Positions 51,460-63,094 of a DNA stretch of 64,000 nt are shown piece by piece. Location of the stretch: NCBI GenBank assembly GCA_036850595.1, contig CM072152.1, forward strand, positions 3,925,640 to 3,989,639, read 5' to 3'. Numbering within the stretch: the first letter of the stretch is position 1; each line of letters begins with the position of its first letter. The stretch is from Rhyacichthys aspro (taxonomy: Eukaryota; Chordata; Actinopteri; Gobiiformes; Rhyacichthyidae). The translations under genes and the position numbers were made by a program. The notes under the pieces are model-generated. The model did no database searches. It had not been told where the DNA came from and was given only the letters and a program-made list of their open reading frames with translations.

Positions 51460-51930
51460 AAGCAGCAGCCAAAATACAGCAAAACACTGCAGCCTTAAAA
51501 ACCTTGAGCAGAATTGTGTTGTACCTTTGCTGCACGTTGATGTGTTGTCTAGTCTAGCAACCGAGCCAAACCTAAACCGCTCTAAAGTGAACCTCTGCCT
51601 ATTGTTTCCTCCTTTGTGGGTCTTTATCTCCCACCCAAGAAATGTTGTGCTTTTGTTGTGTGCTTGTGTAAACAGGGGCTGTGTGAGAACTTGGCAAATG
51701 GAAGCAGGTGGCCGCCGAGGCTCTACTGTCATGAGCATTAAAGAAAAACACAACAAGTAGAGAGGTCACGGCACAGCTGCGCGGGCCGACCCTACCTCCA
51801 ATCCACTGCAGACTTGTGCGAGCGGGTGAATTCCAGGCGGCCATGACAGGGGACAGGCATTAGGTTTCCATTGAGCGGCAGGCTGATGAGCTGTGGCCGC
51901 CAGCTGTTCTTAACCTTCAACCTGCCTGCT
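51460..51930. promoter_or_regulatory. Repeat-poor GC-containing block
   Basis: Contains CpG-bearing stretches near 51710-51900 ('ggtggccgccgaggc', 'gctgcgcgggccgacc') and 'catgagcattaaag'. The 160-codon minus-strand frame (51274-51756) overlaps it but has no domain I know. A regulatory role is possible. Confidence 0.28.
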
Positions 51931-52384
51931 CAGGTGGGACCCATGTGACTCTTGTTTGTACTGTACTCCCATATTCCAGACAGGGAAAACAAAACACACT
52001 GTAAACAAATAGAAACTCTGACCTTTTTTATTATCCAGTGTTTGTTCCAAACACTTGTTTTGCAAGCAACTCCCCCGCTCTCAAAGAACAGACAGGCATC
52101 TGATAATCAACAGCACGGCCAGTTCTTTTCAGTCTCACTGACGCTGCCATGCTTTGAACTCCTGAAATTTCATTTATGTGGATTCTTTTAAAACTTTTTC
52201 AGCTCAGAAAAACTGACATATCCCATTAATAATAGAAAGCTCTCTCCTGACTACCTTTTGTATTTGGTTTATTTTGCGAGCCGGGTGTAAAGACTGATGA
52301 TAAAAGCATCTATAAATACTAAAGGCTGGAATAACAGTAACTCACAACATGACTCATAATATTCCCTATATACTTTACTACTTA

Positions 52385-52600
52385 TCTGGTTACAGGTCAA
52401 AGAAGACTGGAGCCTTTTCCAGGTGCTTTTGACCTCACCAGTCAATCACCACTTAATCACAGGGCTAACATTTAAAGACATACAAACATTCTACAATTTA
52501 AGTTTACTGGTTAACTTATACATTATGTTACAATATATATTACCATGTTTTGATGGCATTTCACGTAGACTGCTAACCACCCTGCCACCCCGACATATGT
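52385..52600 (+). repeat. Family A repeat, degenerate copy
   Basis: 'ctggagccttttccagg', 'cagtcaatcaccacttaatcac' and 'agggctaacatttaaagac', then degraded sequence ending 'ctgctaaccaccctgccacc'. Confidence 0.5.
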
Positions 52601-52859
52601 CGACTCTTAATACTGCATTACTTGACCTACAGAGTATCAGGATGCTGTATAAGTTAGAGAGCACAAAAATCAGTGTCAGTTAGACAGAAACCACAGACTC
52701 TAATGGTCCTTGGGTGGTCTCTGAGTTAGAAAGTTTTGTTTCAAACTTTGTTGTGCTCATACGCTTTAAACTCGGAATGTTGGAATTTTAACACCACTGC
52801 TCACAGATCAACTCAATGATTTAGGAAGTAAAATTATTTGTAAATATCTCTTTATTATC

Positions 52860-53020
52860 CCGGTCGGGAAATTCATGATCGGCAGCCACCACCAGGGGTG
52901 CCAAGCATGTTTTGATGGCGGTGGGGGAAACCGGAGTACCTGGAGGAAACAGACCCTGGCATGGGAAGAACATATAAACTCCACTTCACTGAACAGGGAA
53001 CTGAGCATTTCTCTTTTCTC
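52860..53020 (+). repeat. Family A repeat, middle fragment
   Basis: 'ggcggtgggggaaaccggag', 'tacctggaggaaac' and 'gggaagaacatataaactcc' match the central part of the family. The word 'catgttttgatggc' is shared with the neighbouring fragment at 52385-52600, so the two may derive from one broken copy. Confidence 0.5.
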
Positions 53021-53329
53021 AAATTAACCCAAACATGTCTGCACAAAAAGAAAAGAAAAATGTGTGTACTTCTCTTCCATCATTTCTCAGTTTGTCATCT
53101 CAGGGCAGTCAGGCTTAGTATTAAAGTGTTTCCCTAAAAATGCACTGAAGTGTCAAGAATCTGAAAACACATTGATTTATGCATCAAAGGCCTCCTACAG
53201 TAATGTTTCAAAAGTCTAAAAATATACATGTATGACTTTTTCTATATTTGGGTTTGAACATCCAAGAAATAACAATTAAATACTATGATGTAAGCAAAGC
53301 TGCATGTAAATAAACCATTATATATAGAC

Positions 53330-54000
53330 AAATGCAGGGTTTAGTCATGTGACCGGCACTCTCCTCTCAGCTGATGATGTCGCCCCTGCCTCTGTGCCTC
53401 GCAGATTAACATTGTTATCAGCGCCACTCTCTAATAAGGCTCTTTCCTATCTGCTTGATATTTATGATGGATAATGCCCATTTTCCATTTTCTTTATTCC
53501 TCCAATTTTTTGCGCTCCCGATATTGCAGCTTTGAATTATTCTGCACTAAAATTAATGAGAAAGTAGATTTATGGCTTTCATTTGTTTGTCAATTCTAAA
53601 ATTAATTGGGTGTTAATTTTAGCCGTCCCCTCATCAGTGCCGGTCCTAAGCATGCATGCATTACTTTGCATTCATTGTAGCCTTTTCGCTCCTTTATTGT
53701 GGGTCACTAGTTTTGCATACATTAAAATAGCCCTGCAGCTCCTTCTCTTGATTACTTTTTGAGACCCTGTGCATTTGTAAAATTTACGCCTTTCCGTTAT
53801 AATTATGAACATTTTGCATGGAATGACAGTGCTTGTATAATAGCCGTTACTTTCAGTCTTTGGAAAAAAGCCTTTTATTTAAAGAGTAAGTGGGGTGAAT
53901 AACGTCAGCGCATTGTCAAATGGCATTTCATTTAGTGTGGTTCTAATTGGGATTCAGTACGAGCAAGGGCCTCTAGATGGAGTCTTGGCTGGGTTCTGTC
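53330..54000. promoter_or_regulatory. Strong candidate conserved non-coding block
   Basis: About 0.65 kb with no repeat landmark and many AT-core words in ordered, complex sequence: 'gcagattaacattgttatc', 'ctctaataaggctc', 'actaaaattaatgag', 'aaaattaattggg', 'gtgttaattttagcc', 'tttgcatacattaaaatagc', 'cgttataattatgaac' and 'gttctaattgggattc'. This is the most enhancer-like stretch of the window. An AG acceptor-like site at 53403 has no matching donor. Function inferred. Confidence 0.42.
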
Positions 54001-54864
54001 CCGTGGTATTCCTTCCTCCTTGTTTAGAAAATCCCATTATGGAGGGAGGCTGTGCCAGACTGCCGGGGTGAGCTGGGTCAACATCTGTCTGGAGGGAGAG
54101 AGGGGTGGATCTAGCACTAGCCCAGGGAGCTGCTGTAGCGCTGGGAGGGCCCAGGCTGCTCAGACAGGCCCCTTAGTGTGGGGGCGTCGTGACACACAAC
54201 TGAACCGGCGCAGGCCACAGTGTCAGATGACTCACTCGGATATGCTTCTCGCAAGAAGGCTTTCTACACCAGAGGAGATGTGAACCATTTGGGTCGGCCT
54301 TGTTCTGGTGTGAATGCTGAGCCGACACTGAAGGAAGCCCTGTTTTCACTAAGCAGCACATCCCGTTGGGTACAGTGTGCTTTTAGTTCCATTTCCAGTA
54401 CCACATACAAAAACAAAACGTACATATCTGTTCACGTTGAGTACCTGTTGGTTTCAAGACAATTAAATGGACCAACTTAAATTAGTTAATCAAATTATTT
54501 ATTAGCATTTCACCATTCCTCACTCTAACAAAGCATGCCTTGTTTTTGTGAATAACAGTAATATGCAGAAAAGAAAAAAAACCACAAAAGGCAAAATAGC
54601 TAAATTAAGGCTGATGCCAGTTTGCAAAATAAATTATAGACACTGGAGTTTTGTTCTGTGCTTTGTATAGTTGTGCTCTTTATTGAACAGATGTGCACTG
54701 CACTTCTAATAAAGTAAAGAACTCTTTAAGACATAAAGGTAGCTTGACTAAAAGAGGCAAGCGTGCTCAGGTCTGTTTGTGGCAGTGTGAGTCTGCTTCT
54801 CCAATCTGGGAATATGCTGAATATGTTGTGAATAAATTAGCTATAAGTGGAAGAAGATGAATGA

Positions 54865-55475
54865 ATTTACAAAATTCTACCAGTTTGTGATGGCAAGTGC
54901 TCTCTACTCTTCAGTGGTCTATTGGGGGGGGCAGCACCAACAAGACAGACATTAACAAGATCAATAAACTGATCCGGAAGGCTGGACAGGTCATGGGCAT
55001 CAGAATGGAGACGTTTGAGTAGGTGTGGTACACGAGGACACTGAACAAACTGCTTTCCATCATGGACTATTCATCCCACCCACTTCACTGGACTATAGAG
55101 GGGCAACAAAGCTCGTTTTGTAACAGACTCCACTGCCACAGTAAACACATTTATACCGTTCTCAATTCAACTTTACAATAACTCACCTTTATGCAAGAGG
55201 TTGTTACTAATCCACTCATGCCATCCCTTGTTTAATGCACATTATCCTTCACTTCTCTAATGTATTTAAAATATATTCCATATTTCCAAAATTTGTGTAC
55301 ATATGCAAATCACACACATATATATTTTTTGCTTTATATTATTGTATTAGTTATATTCATGTTATTGTTGTGTTCATGTGTGTTTGTTTACTGAGCTACT
55401 GCGACAAAGCAATTTCCCTGGATCAGTCAAGTCTAAGTCTAGTCAAGTCTAGTCAAGTTTACCTTTAAAAGTCCA
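54865..55475 (+). mobile_element. L2/CR1-like LINE, 3' end with decayed ORF2 tail
   Basis: Translated pieces match the C-terminal part of ORF2 in fish L2/CR1-type elements: FYQFVMASALYSSVVYWGG, then NKINKLIRKAGQVMGI, then TLNKLLSIMDYSSHPLH. A frame change in the G run near 54928-54935 and a TAG at about 55019 break the frame, so it is dead. The 3' untranslated part includes 'gagctactgcgacaaagcaa' and 'tttccctgg', a usual ending, and closes with short 'aagtctagtc' repeats. It is 5'-truncated as most LINE insertions are; the reverse transcriptase core is absent. Confidence 0.82.
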
Positions 55476-55849
55476 CTTTAAAATATGAGCAGAATATACA
55501 GATGTACAAAGAAATAATAGGCCAGGTCAAGGGTTGCTGTTCCATATCATTCCATAATGTTCCACTTGGTGAAAATAGGACTGTGGATGTGGCACTGTTT
55601 ATTTTTTATTAAGACCATATCCAGAATATTATCTCACCTACGCTCTGTAAATATCCTTATGTGACAAGTTGTCAACCTCAATTTCCTATCTGTCAGCGTG
55701 AGTGTGCGTCCCTGTGGTGTCTGCATCTTGTTTAGAGCCTGATCTCTGGAGACTCTTTGCCTATGTATTTGAGCACTATTAACTGGCACTGGCCTTCCTA
55801 TTACAGGGCTAAAACGCCAGCTCCATAAATCTGCATTTAGTTCCATTTT

Positions 55850-56170
55850 CACCTTCTTTCATGATGAGGCCCTGTGTTTTAAAGGCATTTATTCTGCTTC
55901 ATATAAATAATTAATCAGCCAAGTTAATTTGCTTCTGCCCGACTTGGTCAGCTTCATTAACCACCCTGGAATTGGGAGGCTAGACGGCGTGCGCCCGAGA
56001 GGCTGGCGTCCCACGCACAATAGCTGTAAATCATTTGGCTGATTTGAGGGAGAGAGGCGCAGATATGCAGCGGTGTCACCAGCACCCATCCCCAGAGAGA
56101 GGGGTGAGGGGGGCTCGACGGGAGATGCTGCGTTTGTCTGCCTTTTGTGTGACCAAAGAGGAAGACAGGG
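55850..56170. promoter_or_regulatory. Repeat-poor block, possible regulatory element
   Basis: Clean sequence with 'aaataattaatcagcc', 'agttaatttgcttctg', 'cttcattaaccacc' and CpG-bearing words ('gacggcgtgcgcccgag'). Both strands have short open frames without domains. Confidence 0.33.
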
Positions 56171-56569
56171 CTTTTAATGGAAGTAAATAGTGTTATATTC
56201 ATTTAACAGTGATCACAAATGACGTTACCACACAGGCCACAGTATTGGATTTCATTGTGAGTGGGTTCACACATTGAATGGAAGTTTACTGAAGTGTCAC
56301 AATGCAATATAAAAACAGGTTTGTTTAGGGTATATGGCTTTAAATATTGTTTTCCCTTGTTTCAGAGTTTGTTTGTTTGTTTGCTTGACAGTTCACACTT
56401 TTTTTTTGGCTATTATTGGCAAATAAGATGATGTCTCCCCAATGGCAAACCTCTCAGTGAAAAAATGAATTATCTTTACCTTATATAAACACGTGCTATT
56501 GTGATATCATTATTGGATATTATGGTGATAGTCATAGAGCAAGTTATAGTTTTTTTTTAATTTGTTTTA

Positions 56570-56660
56570 AGGTGTGGTGTATTCTTTTTTAGCCTTTTTG
56601 GCGACATCTGGTTGTAGAAGTGCCAATGATTGCAATTCCACACATTGCACCTTCCTTTTT
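56570..56660 (-). repeat. Dispersed repeat fragment (gtcgccaaaaag family)
   Basis: Reverse orientation of the family at 20155-20345: 'cctttttggcgacatctgg' and 'cacattgcaccttcc'. Confidence 0.45.
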
Positions 56661-56999
56661 AGAGCATGTGAACAGCTACAGTGGCCCTGCATGGACATGT
56701 TGTAGTCTACAACTCAGCGGTAATAGGTGTGATTGTGATTTCATAAAAAAACCCAAACAAAAATTCTTTGGATTTGTTGCATCTGAAATATGTACAGTAT
56801 CTCACCTATACAATTGTGGCACTGATGAAACTGTACTCATTTTCTTTGTTTATGCCTCAAATATGACTTTAAATAGTGGACTAACCCTGCCCTGTTTACC
56901 CAAAGCAAAAATAGTCTGCAGTGAAAGTCTCCTGCCAGTGATTGTATATTATTTTTTGGAGTAGGATGTAGTTATGAAAGACAACATTTTTTCACAATT

Positions 57000-57575
57000 C
57001 AAAAAGCCTTGTTTATATTCGGACCTGTATTTTGGTGTTAATTGAGCATCCCTGAAGGATTTGCCTTGTTTTTCGGCCTGAACATTTCTCATGGAGATCC
57101 GTTGGCAGGCCTCACACAGTCGCCCTGTTTCCCATTAAAAATCCATTCTGCCGCGGTTCTTCTGGGAGCCCTGCGAGTAAATATATCCATTTCCATAGAA
57201 AGTGTTTTGTTTTCGGAGGTCCACTGTTTTCTCGGGCTCCTCTGCTCTTTCTTAGCTCAGGTTGGGTTCCTTCTCCTAGTGATTCCTGGACCCCCCCAAC
57301 CCCCCAGCCTTTTCCCTATATTCGCCCTGTAATGGAGAATACAAACAAACCTGAAGTCTGTACTAGAGAAAACAAAAAGAGGAGTTGATGAGCCTGCAGA
57401 GAGGCGGCCTGCTGTATCGTGTGCATGTGTGTGTTTGCCTCATTGCGTACGAGCAAACAAACACGAAACAGAGCCCAAACCTGCAATAAAAGTGAAATTG
57501 TGTGGGAAGCGTATGACAGATGTTTATAGCTTGGCCCGCAGTTGAAATGCGACCTCATTGCTGTGTGTTTTAACA
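57000..57575. promoter_or_regulatory. Repeat-poor sequence upstream of the first coding exon
   Basis: Clean sequence leading into the coding exon, with 'gtgttaattgagcatccc', 'cccattaaaaatccattc' and CpG-bearing words. No TATA box or initiator can be defended, so I do not call an internal promoter, although FOXP genes are known to use several. Confidence 0.28.
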
Positions 57576-57646
57576 GCTGTTTCGCCCTTTTTTCTTGTCC
57601 CTTCTTTTCTTTTCTCCTTCTACGTCTTCTCCCAGGCTTTTAAGTC
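57576..57646 (+). other. foxp1: Splice acceptor region and last 11 nt of foxp1 5' UTR
   Basis: A long T/C-rich tract (57583-57632) ends in CAG at 57633-57635, an excellent 3' splice site. The exon then has 11 untranslated bases, 'gcttttaagtc', before ATG. These include an in-frame TAA (57641-57643), so the reading frame cannot extend upstream and the start at 57647 is fixed. Confidence 0.85.
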
Positions 57647-57811
57647 ATGATGCAAGAATCCGGGACGGAGGCGACGAGCAACGGACCGGCCAATCAAAAT
57701 CAAAACGGAGCGGCGATCGCAGAGGGTGTCTCCAGGGAGGGGCAGCCCGATAGTGCCACGCCGTCGGTGGAGGTGACTGCGGCCGACTTCCTGCATCTCC
57801 AGCACCACCAG
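57647..57811 (+). CDS. foxp1: FOXP1 forkhead transcription factor, first coding exon (partial)
   Basis: Encodes the first 55 residues of Foxp1, a nuclear forkhead-family repressor that acts as homo- or heterodimers with FOXP2/FOXP4 in neural, heart, lung and lymphoid development (family knowledge). The protein opens MMQESGTE, the FOXP1 start; FOXP2 starts MMQESATE and FOXP4 differs more. 'SNG', a mid-segment 'REG' and 'TAADFLHLQ' match the order of the FOXP1 N-terminus (SNG, REG, AAD). The exon stops after HLQHHQ at a GTAGGC donor (57812), phase 0, just where the glutamine-rich region begins in relatives. The zinc finger, leucine zipper and forkhead domains lie beyond the window. An in-frame TAA two codons upstream fixes the start, and -3 is G. 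Which fish duplicate (a or b) cannot be decided here. Confidence 0.93.
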
Positions 57812-58540
57812 GTAGGCCCTTCACACCTGTCTTGGATTCATTAAAACACGTCAGATGCGGGCCCTGGCCCTTTTAAAGTGCCACTTAATATTTCATCACA
57901 ACCCCAAGAACGTCGGGTCCATAAACACATTATCATTATTATTATTTATGTATATTGGGGCGCTGTGTAAATATTTAAACACAGGGAAGTGCTCTCTCCC
58001 TGATTGTCTTTAGTTGTGGATGTGTTTATCGTGGCATGCCGCATCTGCATTTATGTAAAATATTCATCATTCGGTTCGGACGTGTTTTAAAAGTGTAGGT
58101 GCCGTAGGATGTTGTGGACAGTTAAGAAAGCAGGAACAGCCAATACGGCGACAGCATCTCCCCCCGGCTCGTTGTAAACACACCTCACACTCATGCTAAT
58201 GCCACGCTCGGCCCTGTTAGCCGACGTGGTGCGGAGATGCGCACTGGCATTATTGTCGCAGGAGCCCTAAACAGTTTGAGCGCCTCGAACTTGAAGCAAA
58301 CAGACAAGCTTTTTCTGTTGGTGTCAGCGGTATGTGTGGCACTCGACGCCACGTTTAAGGAAACAACATTGAAAAGATCAGCGTGTCTCGTGCTATCTGG
58401 GCCGATCCGACAGGACGGCGGGGCTTGTTGTCACGAGCTGTTTGGTGATGATGCGCAGGCTCTTTGCCGCTGTCTGTTGTCACAGCACATCCATCAGCCT
58501 CAGCCAGACTCAGCCACAAAGCTGCAGCCTGAAACTGAGG
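57812..58540. promoter_or_regulatory. CpG-rich sequence following the first coding exon
   Basis: CpG density is visibly raised from the exon to about 58480 ('atacggcgacagc', 'gccacgctcggccc', 'gacgtggtgcggagatgcgc', 'gacggcgggg'), unlike the rest of the intron. This may be a CpG island associated with an internal promoter or enhancer. The 129-codon frame at 58237-58626 shows no domain and is best explained by GC content. Confidence 0.35.
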
Positions 58541-61500
58541 AACACAGGCCCTTGTATGTTTCGGATTACCTCAAATTCCTTTTTTTAAAACTACATATGC
58601 ATATTTGTTTGGCTTTATGTACTTGACAAATACTTGGTTTGGGGTCTTTGATAGTTCTTAAATTATGTTTGTACCTTCGTATTGTTTTTTCTTTCTGCTC
58701 TTGTTTACTTTCCACCAGACAGAGTTTTAGTATTGTCTACATTTTTCACTCCAATATACAATATACTCATCAATTTGGTCACTCGTTTTAATTAAGTTGA
58801 AATTTGCTTAATTGAAGCAGCTATATTGCAGATCTATTTTTACAACATTTATGGCATTGGCAAAATAAACTATTATATACAACTAAATTTTACTTAAATG
58901 CAGAAGTATGGCCACTGAAATGTTTGATTCTACTTAAAAAATAATAATACTAAAAAAGTAATTTAAATTACATTAACATGTCGGTTTTTCTTCTGTTGTG
59001 TACAAAGACTTAGTTCAGTTCTCTGTAGATTTAAGTTTGAATTCCATGGAGTGTACCAATGGACACAGAATAAACTACCTCTCCCATTGTTTCATGTTAC
59101 AAACAAAACCTGTAACCTTAACTTCTCTTCTCTATTTAACAAAGGCTGAATGTCAAGACCACAGTAGTCTGAGGAGAGCACTGTAATTGTTAAGTGGTCA
59201 CAATAAAGAATAAAATCAAACATCAAAAAATATTGTAACTGACCTTCTGTTTCTAAAGGACAAAGAAAGTCATATATATATACAAAGTACAAAATGGATA
59301 AATAACTAAATGTATTCAAAAGACATTGCTTTTATTTAGTGTTTAGTTTGTAGCATGGCTGTCAAAGTGTATTAATTTTGCAACAAATAGATAATACATT
59401 AGTCCAGTCTCTGGAAATAATTGACACATGGGTATGGCTGGCCAGACCAAGGTTTCCGGTCCCATTTTGTCCAATGAAGTGGAAGAACTCAACAAGCAGG
59501 CTGTGTGTTCTAGGTTTGTTGTTAGTACCTGATTTTACTGGACTTGTTTGAGCAATATGAGCTCCATTACGGCTTTGATTATCAAAAAATCATCACTGTA
59601 AAACCTGATAGAAACTGAGCCATAACAGTGTCTCCCATTAGAAATTGGCCACTTAAGGTGAAGCTAAAATGATGGCGCCACAAAATCTCAAACCACAGAC
59701 AGAATTAATTTATGGCCTTAATAGTATATTCCCCTCAAATGTAAATGGATCACAATAAGGTTAATTGAACACTCAAATAATTTACAATAAGACTAAATTT
59801 GTTTTGTTCAATTTGGAGGGTACATTTGTTTGTGACAAACAGTTTAATCATCAAAAACAGTTCACAGAGCATGATTAGTGGCCTGACTTAGCCTCTCTAA
59901 ACGCCCATTTGTTGTTTTTTATGAAGAGAGCAGTGCACGGACTAAGTATCCATCAGTTAGTCCCAGGCAGTAACACCCCTCTCCACAATCTAGCCTTTAG
60001 GCCGCTCCAAAATCCTCTCCTCATCCCACAGCCCAGTCCAAGACCCCACCTCCCGTCTGTCTTTTTTTTTTTCCAGCTCAAAAGAAGCATGTCGTCAGTG
60101 AGAAAATCACAGCCATACTGAATTCATTACAGCAGTAGTCACACAAAACCATGGATAAAATTTCAATAACTGCAGGCCACAGTTGAGTAAACAGTTGCAC
60201 TGAAACTTAATTCCTGTTGACTTTTCCTCCATTCTTGGCCAGGGGCACATTCGGATCTGCTCTGCAAAAGACAACAGCGTTACAACTTTGATGAATGTGA
60301 GGCGGGCTGAGAGGGAGGAGAGGGGGGGGTGTCATGGATGTGCACATGACATTAAGGAGGGTGACGGAAATCAAGCTTTCACGCCAGAGTGGAGCCAGTC
60401 GTCCAGGCATGGGCCTTGTTTGTAGTCAGCCAGAAAGAACAGTTACACATTTGATGAAAGGAACACACACAGTCTGTTTTTACCCTTTCACTTTATCACT
60501 GGAGTATTACACAACAAAAGACTGAATGCAACTTTTACTTTTGTTTCCATTTTTCATGAATGGAAGTAAATGATCATAGTCCGGTGTTATTCTTATTGAT
60601 TGATGTATGTCCCTACATAGGTTTGCAGGACCTTAAAAAAAAGGGATGAATCCATGGAGTGAAATATGCATATTACATCAAGGATCATTGTTGTGAACAA
60701 AAATGGCAACATCAGAGCTCATTTACAAGTCAAAGTTTCAAAGAAAGGTTGATAGAGCAGGTAGATAATTATTTAATGTAAGTCATATTGTAATGTTTAT
60801 GTCCTTCAGTGTTGTGCGTCATGTGATATCTGCACAGTGCTAACCAAAAGGAGCAGATGAGTCACAGGCATTGTGTCCCCAGTTGTACATGGACAAATAT
60901 GAACACGTACATTTCATGACGTAGGCTTATAAACATGCACATATCTTAACAGCAAGCTGAGGAGTTAAAAGCACCTGGAAGCTGGAATTACTGGAATAGA
61001 GATGACCAGTTTTCCAGTCATTAAAAAAAGTAAATTCAATCTTTTCAATGTTTTCACTAAACTTTTATGAAACTATAGTTGTACTCACACTAGGAAAACT
61101 GTCCCGTGCCCAAGCCTAGAATGCTCCTAAAGTCTGGTTCCTTTGGCTAATGTGAGTGCTCCCATCTGTGCTTGAGAACGCTTCCAGGTTTTCAGCATGG
61201 TTTGAAGAGGTTTGTCATATAGAAGATTTAAAATATGCAACAATTTGTGGAATTGTGTGGCGAAATTGAAACTCTTTTGAAAGTCTAGGTGGATGAGACC
61301 ATACAAAAAAAATTGGACAACACAGACAGCCACTCAGCTCACTTCCTTTATACCATTTTACAGCATGTCAGGTGATTTTTAAAAACAAATGGCGCAATGT
61401 GATGATGTCTGCCGAGGCCTGACTGGATGATGTTACTAGGCCCAGGCAAGGATTATATCTGCATGTGTAAGTGCAGCTCAGTGAAGGCCAGAGACTCCTC

Positions 61501-61587
61501 CCCAGTTGTGTATGGGCACGGAATGGTTTAAGTGGCCCAATGGGTGCACAGTGGCAGCAAGATGGTTTAACACTGTGGCTTCTGCTG

Positions 61588-61806
61588 CTCCTGGTTCTCT
61601 GGCTTCCCCCCACCGTTCAAAGACAATAAGACGTTAAATCTAAAGTGCTTACACTGAATGGATGTGAGAAAGAATAGTCTGTTAGTGTTAGCCCTGCGAT
61701 TAACCGGTGATTGTCCAGGGTGTACACCACCACAGGTCCCAAGTACCTGGGTTAGCCCCTGCAACCCCCCAATGGGAATAAGCAGTAAAAGATAAGTGGA
61801 TGAATA
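61588..61806 (-). repeat. Family A repeat, moderately preserved copy
   Basis: 'ctggcttccccccaccg', 'gttagccctgcgattaacc', 'gtgattgtccagggtgtac' and 'gggaataagcagtaaaagat' are minus-strand landmarks of the family. Confidence 0.65.
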
Positions 61807-62379
61807 CATATTATAAAACTATTTTAGAATTTTAAAAAAATCCAAGGCCGTTGCTGTGATCTATCATTGCTAGCGCTAACTTAAGTTTAAAACTCTATGG
61901 TGTCTGTGTGTCAGATGTCTGTGCATTGTCCTACTGCTGCAGTTAAATGTTAAATGACAGATCCATCCCTTCTTTTTTAAACACACTTTTCATGAGAATT
62001 GACTCCACTCAGGGCAGATTTAGAGACAAAACTGCCCCCAGCCCTTTTTGTTGTTCATTGGGGTTATAAGTGGATATTACCACTATTTATGCAATAATGT
62101 ACCCAACGTGTTGATTACAAAAATCTTCTTCAATAAAAAATATATAATATGACATAAAATTAAAAAAAAAAAATGTTGAAGCTCTAGATTACTGATTTCT
62201 TTATTGTCCTTATACAATTGTTTGGCTCCCTTATAACCAGTTGAATACAAATGTGTGACCCAATAATAATAATAAAAAAAATTGGAACTTAAAAAAACCT
62301 ACAAAATTCAACATGTCCATTGTTACCACTTCATACTGTTTCTGTTGTGTGGACTTGTCTCTGGCTGAGTCTCATAAAT

Positions 62380-63000
62380 TGTTGTGTTTGATAAATGACA
62401 AATGGTGCGTCTCACTCACTGACGCTGGCCTTTGATTGGCTGCTTACCCCAGCACTCTTTTTATCCTCCCATTAGACTAAACCAGGATTTTCACTCATGC
62501 ACCATGAATCATGTTAATTGTCCCTGGGGTATTACCATCTTCACTCAATTACTCGATAACTTTTTACTTTTGTGGCATTTCACGCTCTTTCTTTTAAGTT
62601 TTATTTGTGGCTTACTCTAATACCAGCCTAACTGACACATTGATGTTTTTTTCACCGCATTCTTTGTTCTCCTTAAAAGCATCTGAGAATCTTCTGTAGG
62701 TGAAGCAAAAATCAATGGAAAAAATCCTCCAGAAAGCACCCTGAGTGAGTGGGAACAACAAACCTGGCAGTGACATATCATTTATTCTTATTAGGGCACA
62801 TAAGTATGAAAGACAGTGCTCATTAATAAAGATGGGGGATGAAATAATTGTAATGTGTTTGATCATCTCGATTCTGACAGGGGAATTCATCTTGTGGACC
62901 AGTCAGATTTGAGGGAAGTGGACCATAAGCTCCATTTAAGCATCTCTATTAGTAAGACACAGAGGGGAGGAAAAAAAGGCCTGGCGCTTTTAAGATGCTT
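62380..63000. promoter_or_regulatory. Candidate conserved regulatory block
   Basis: Repeat-free sequence with 'tttgattggctgc', 'cccattagactaaacc', 'catgttaattgtccc' and 'gctcattaataaagatg'. Similar in look to the other enhancer-like blocks; function inferred. Confidence 0.35.
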
Positions 63001-63094
63001 TGAAAAACACTGCGGAGTGAGAGAACTTGTGTTATGTTCTAAAGGTAGACCTGGGGTTTTCTACCGCTGTGACAAGCCCTAATAAAGTCCTGGA

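Larger units (their letters stand above)
29369..57635 (+). other. foxp1: Putative foxp1 5' intron (28 kb)
   Basis: Runs from donor GTAAAC to the long pyrimidine tract and CAG before the first coding exon. It holds dispersed repeat fragments, a LINE 3' end, two hairpins and several repeat-poor blocks listed separately. In the unlisted parts (for example 29370-30230, 34110-36530, 37740-38120, 44000-44860, 46840-47550, 48480-49370 and 50630-51450) I see ordinary AT-rich intron, simple T or A runs (29757-29776, 29872-29886) and no coding signal. Confidence 0.55.

Noticed and set aside
51274..51756. 160-codon open frame on the - strand
   Set aside because: No family signature and no splice or promoter context; best explained as a chance frame.
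58237..58626. 129-codon open frame after the first coding exon
   Set aside because: Lies in CpG-rich intron, shows no FOXP or other domain, and starts without any promoter or splice context.
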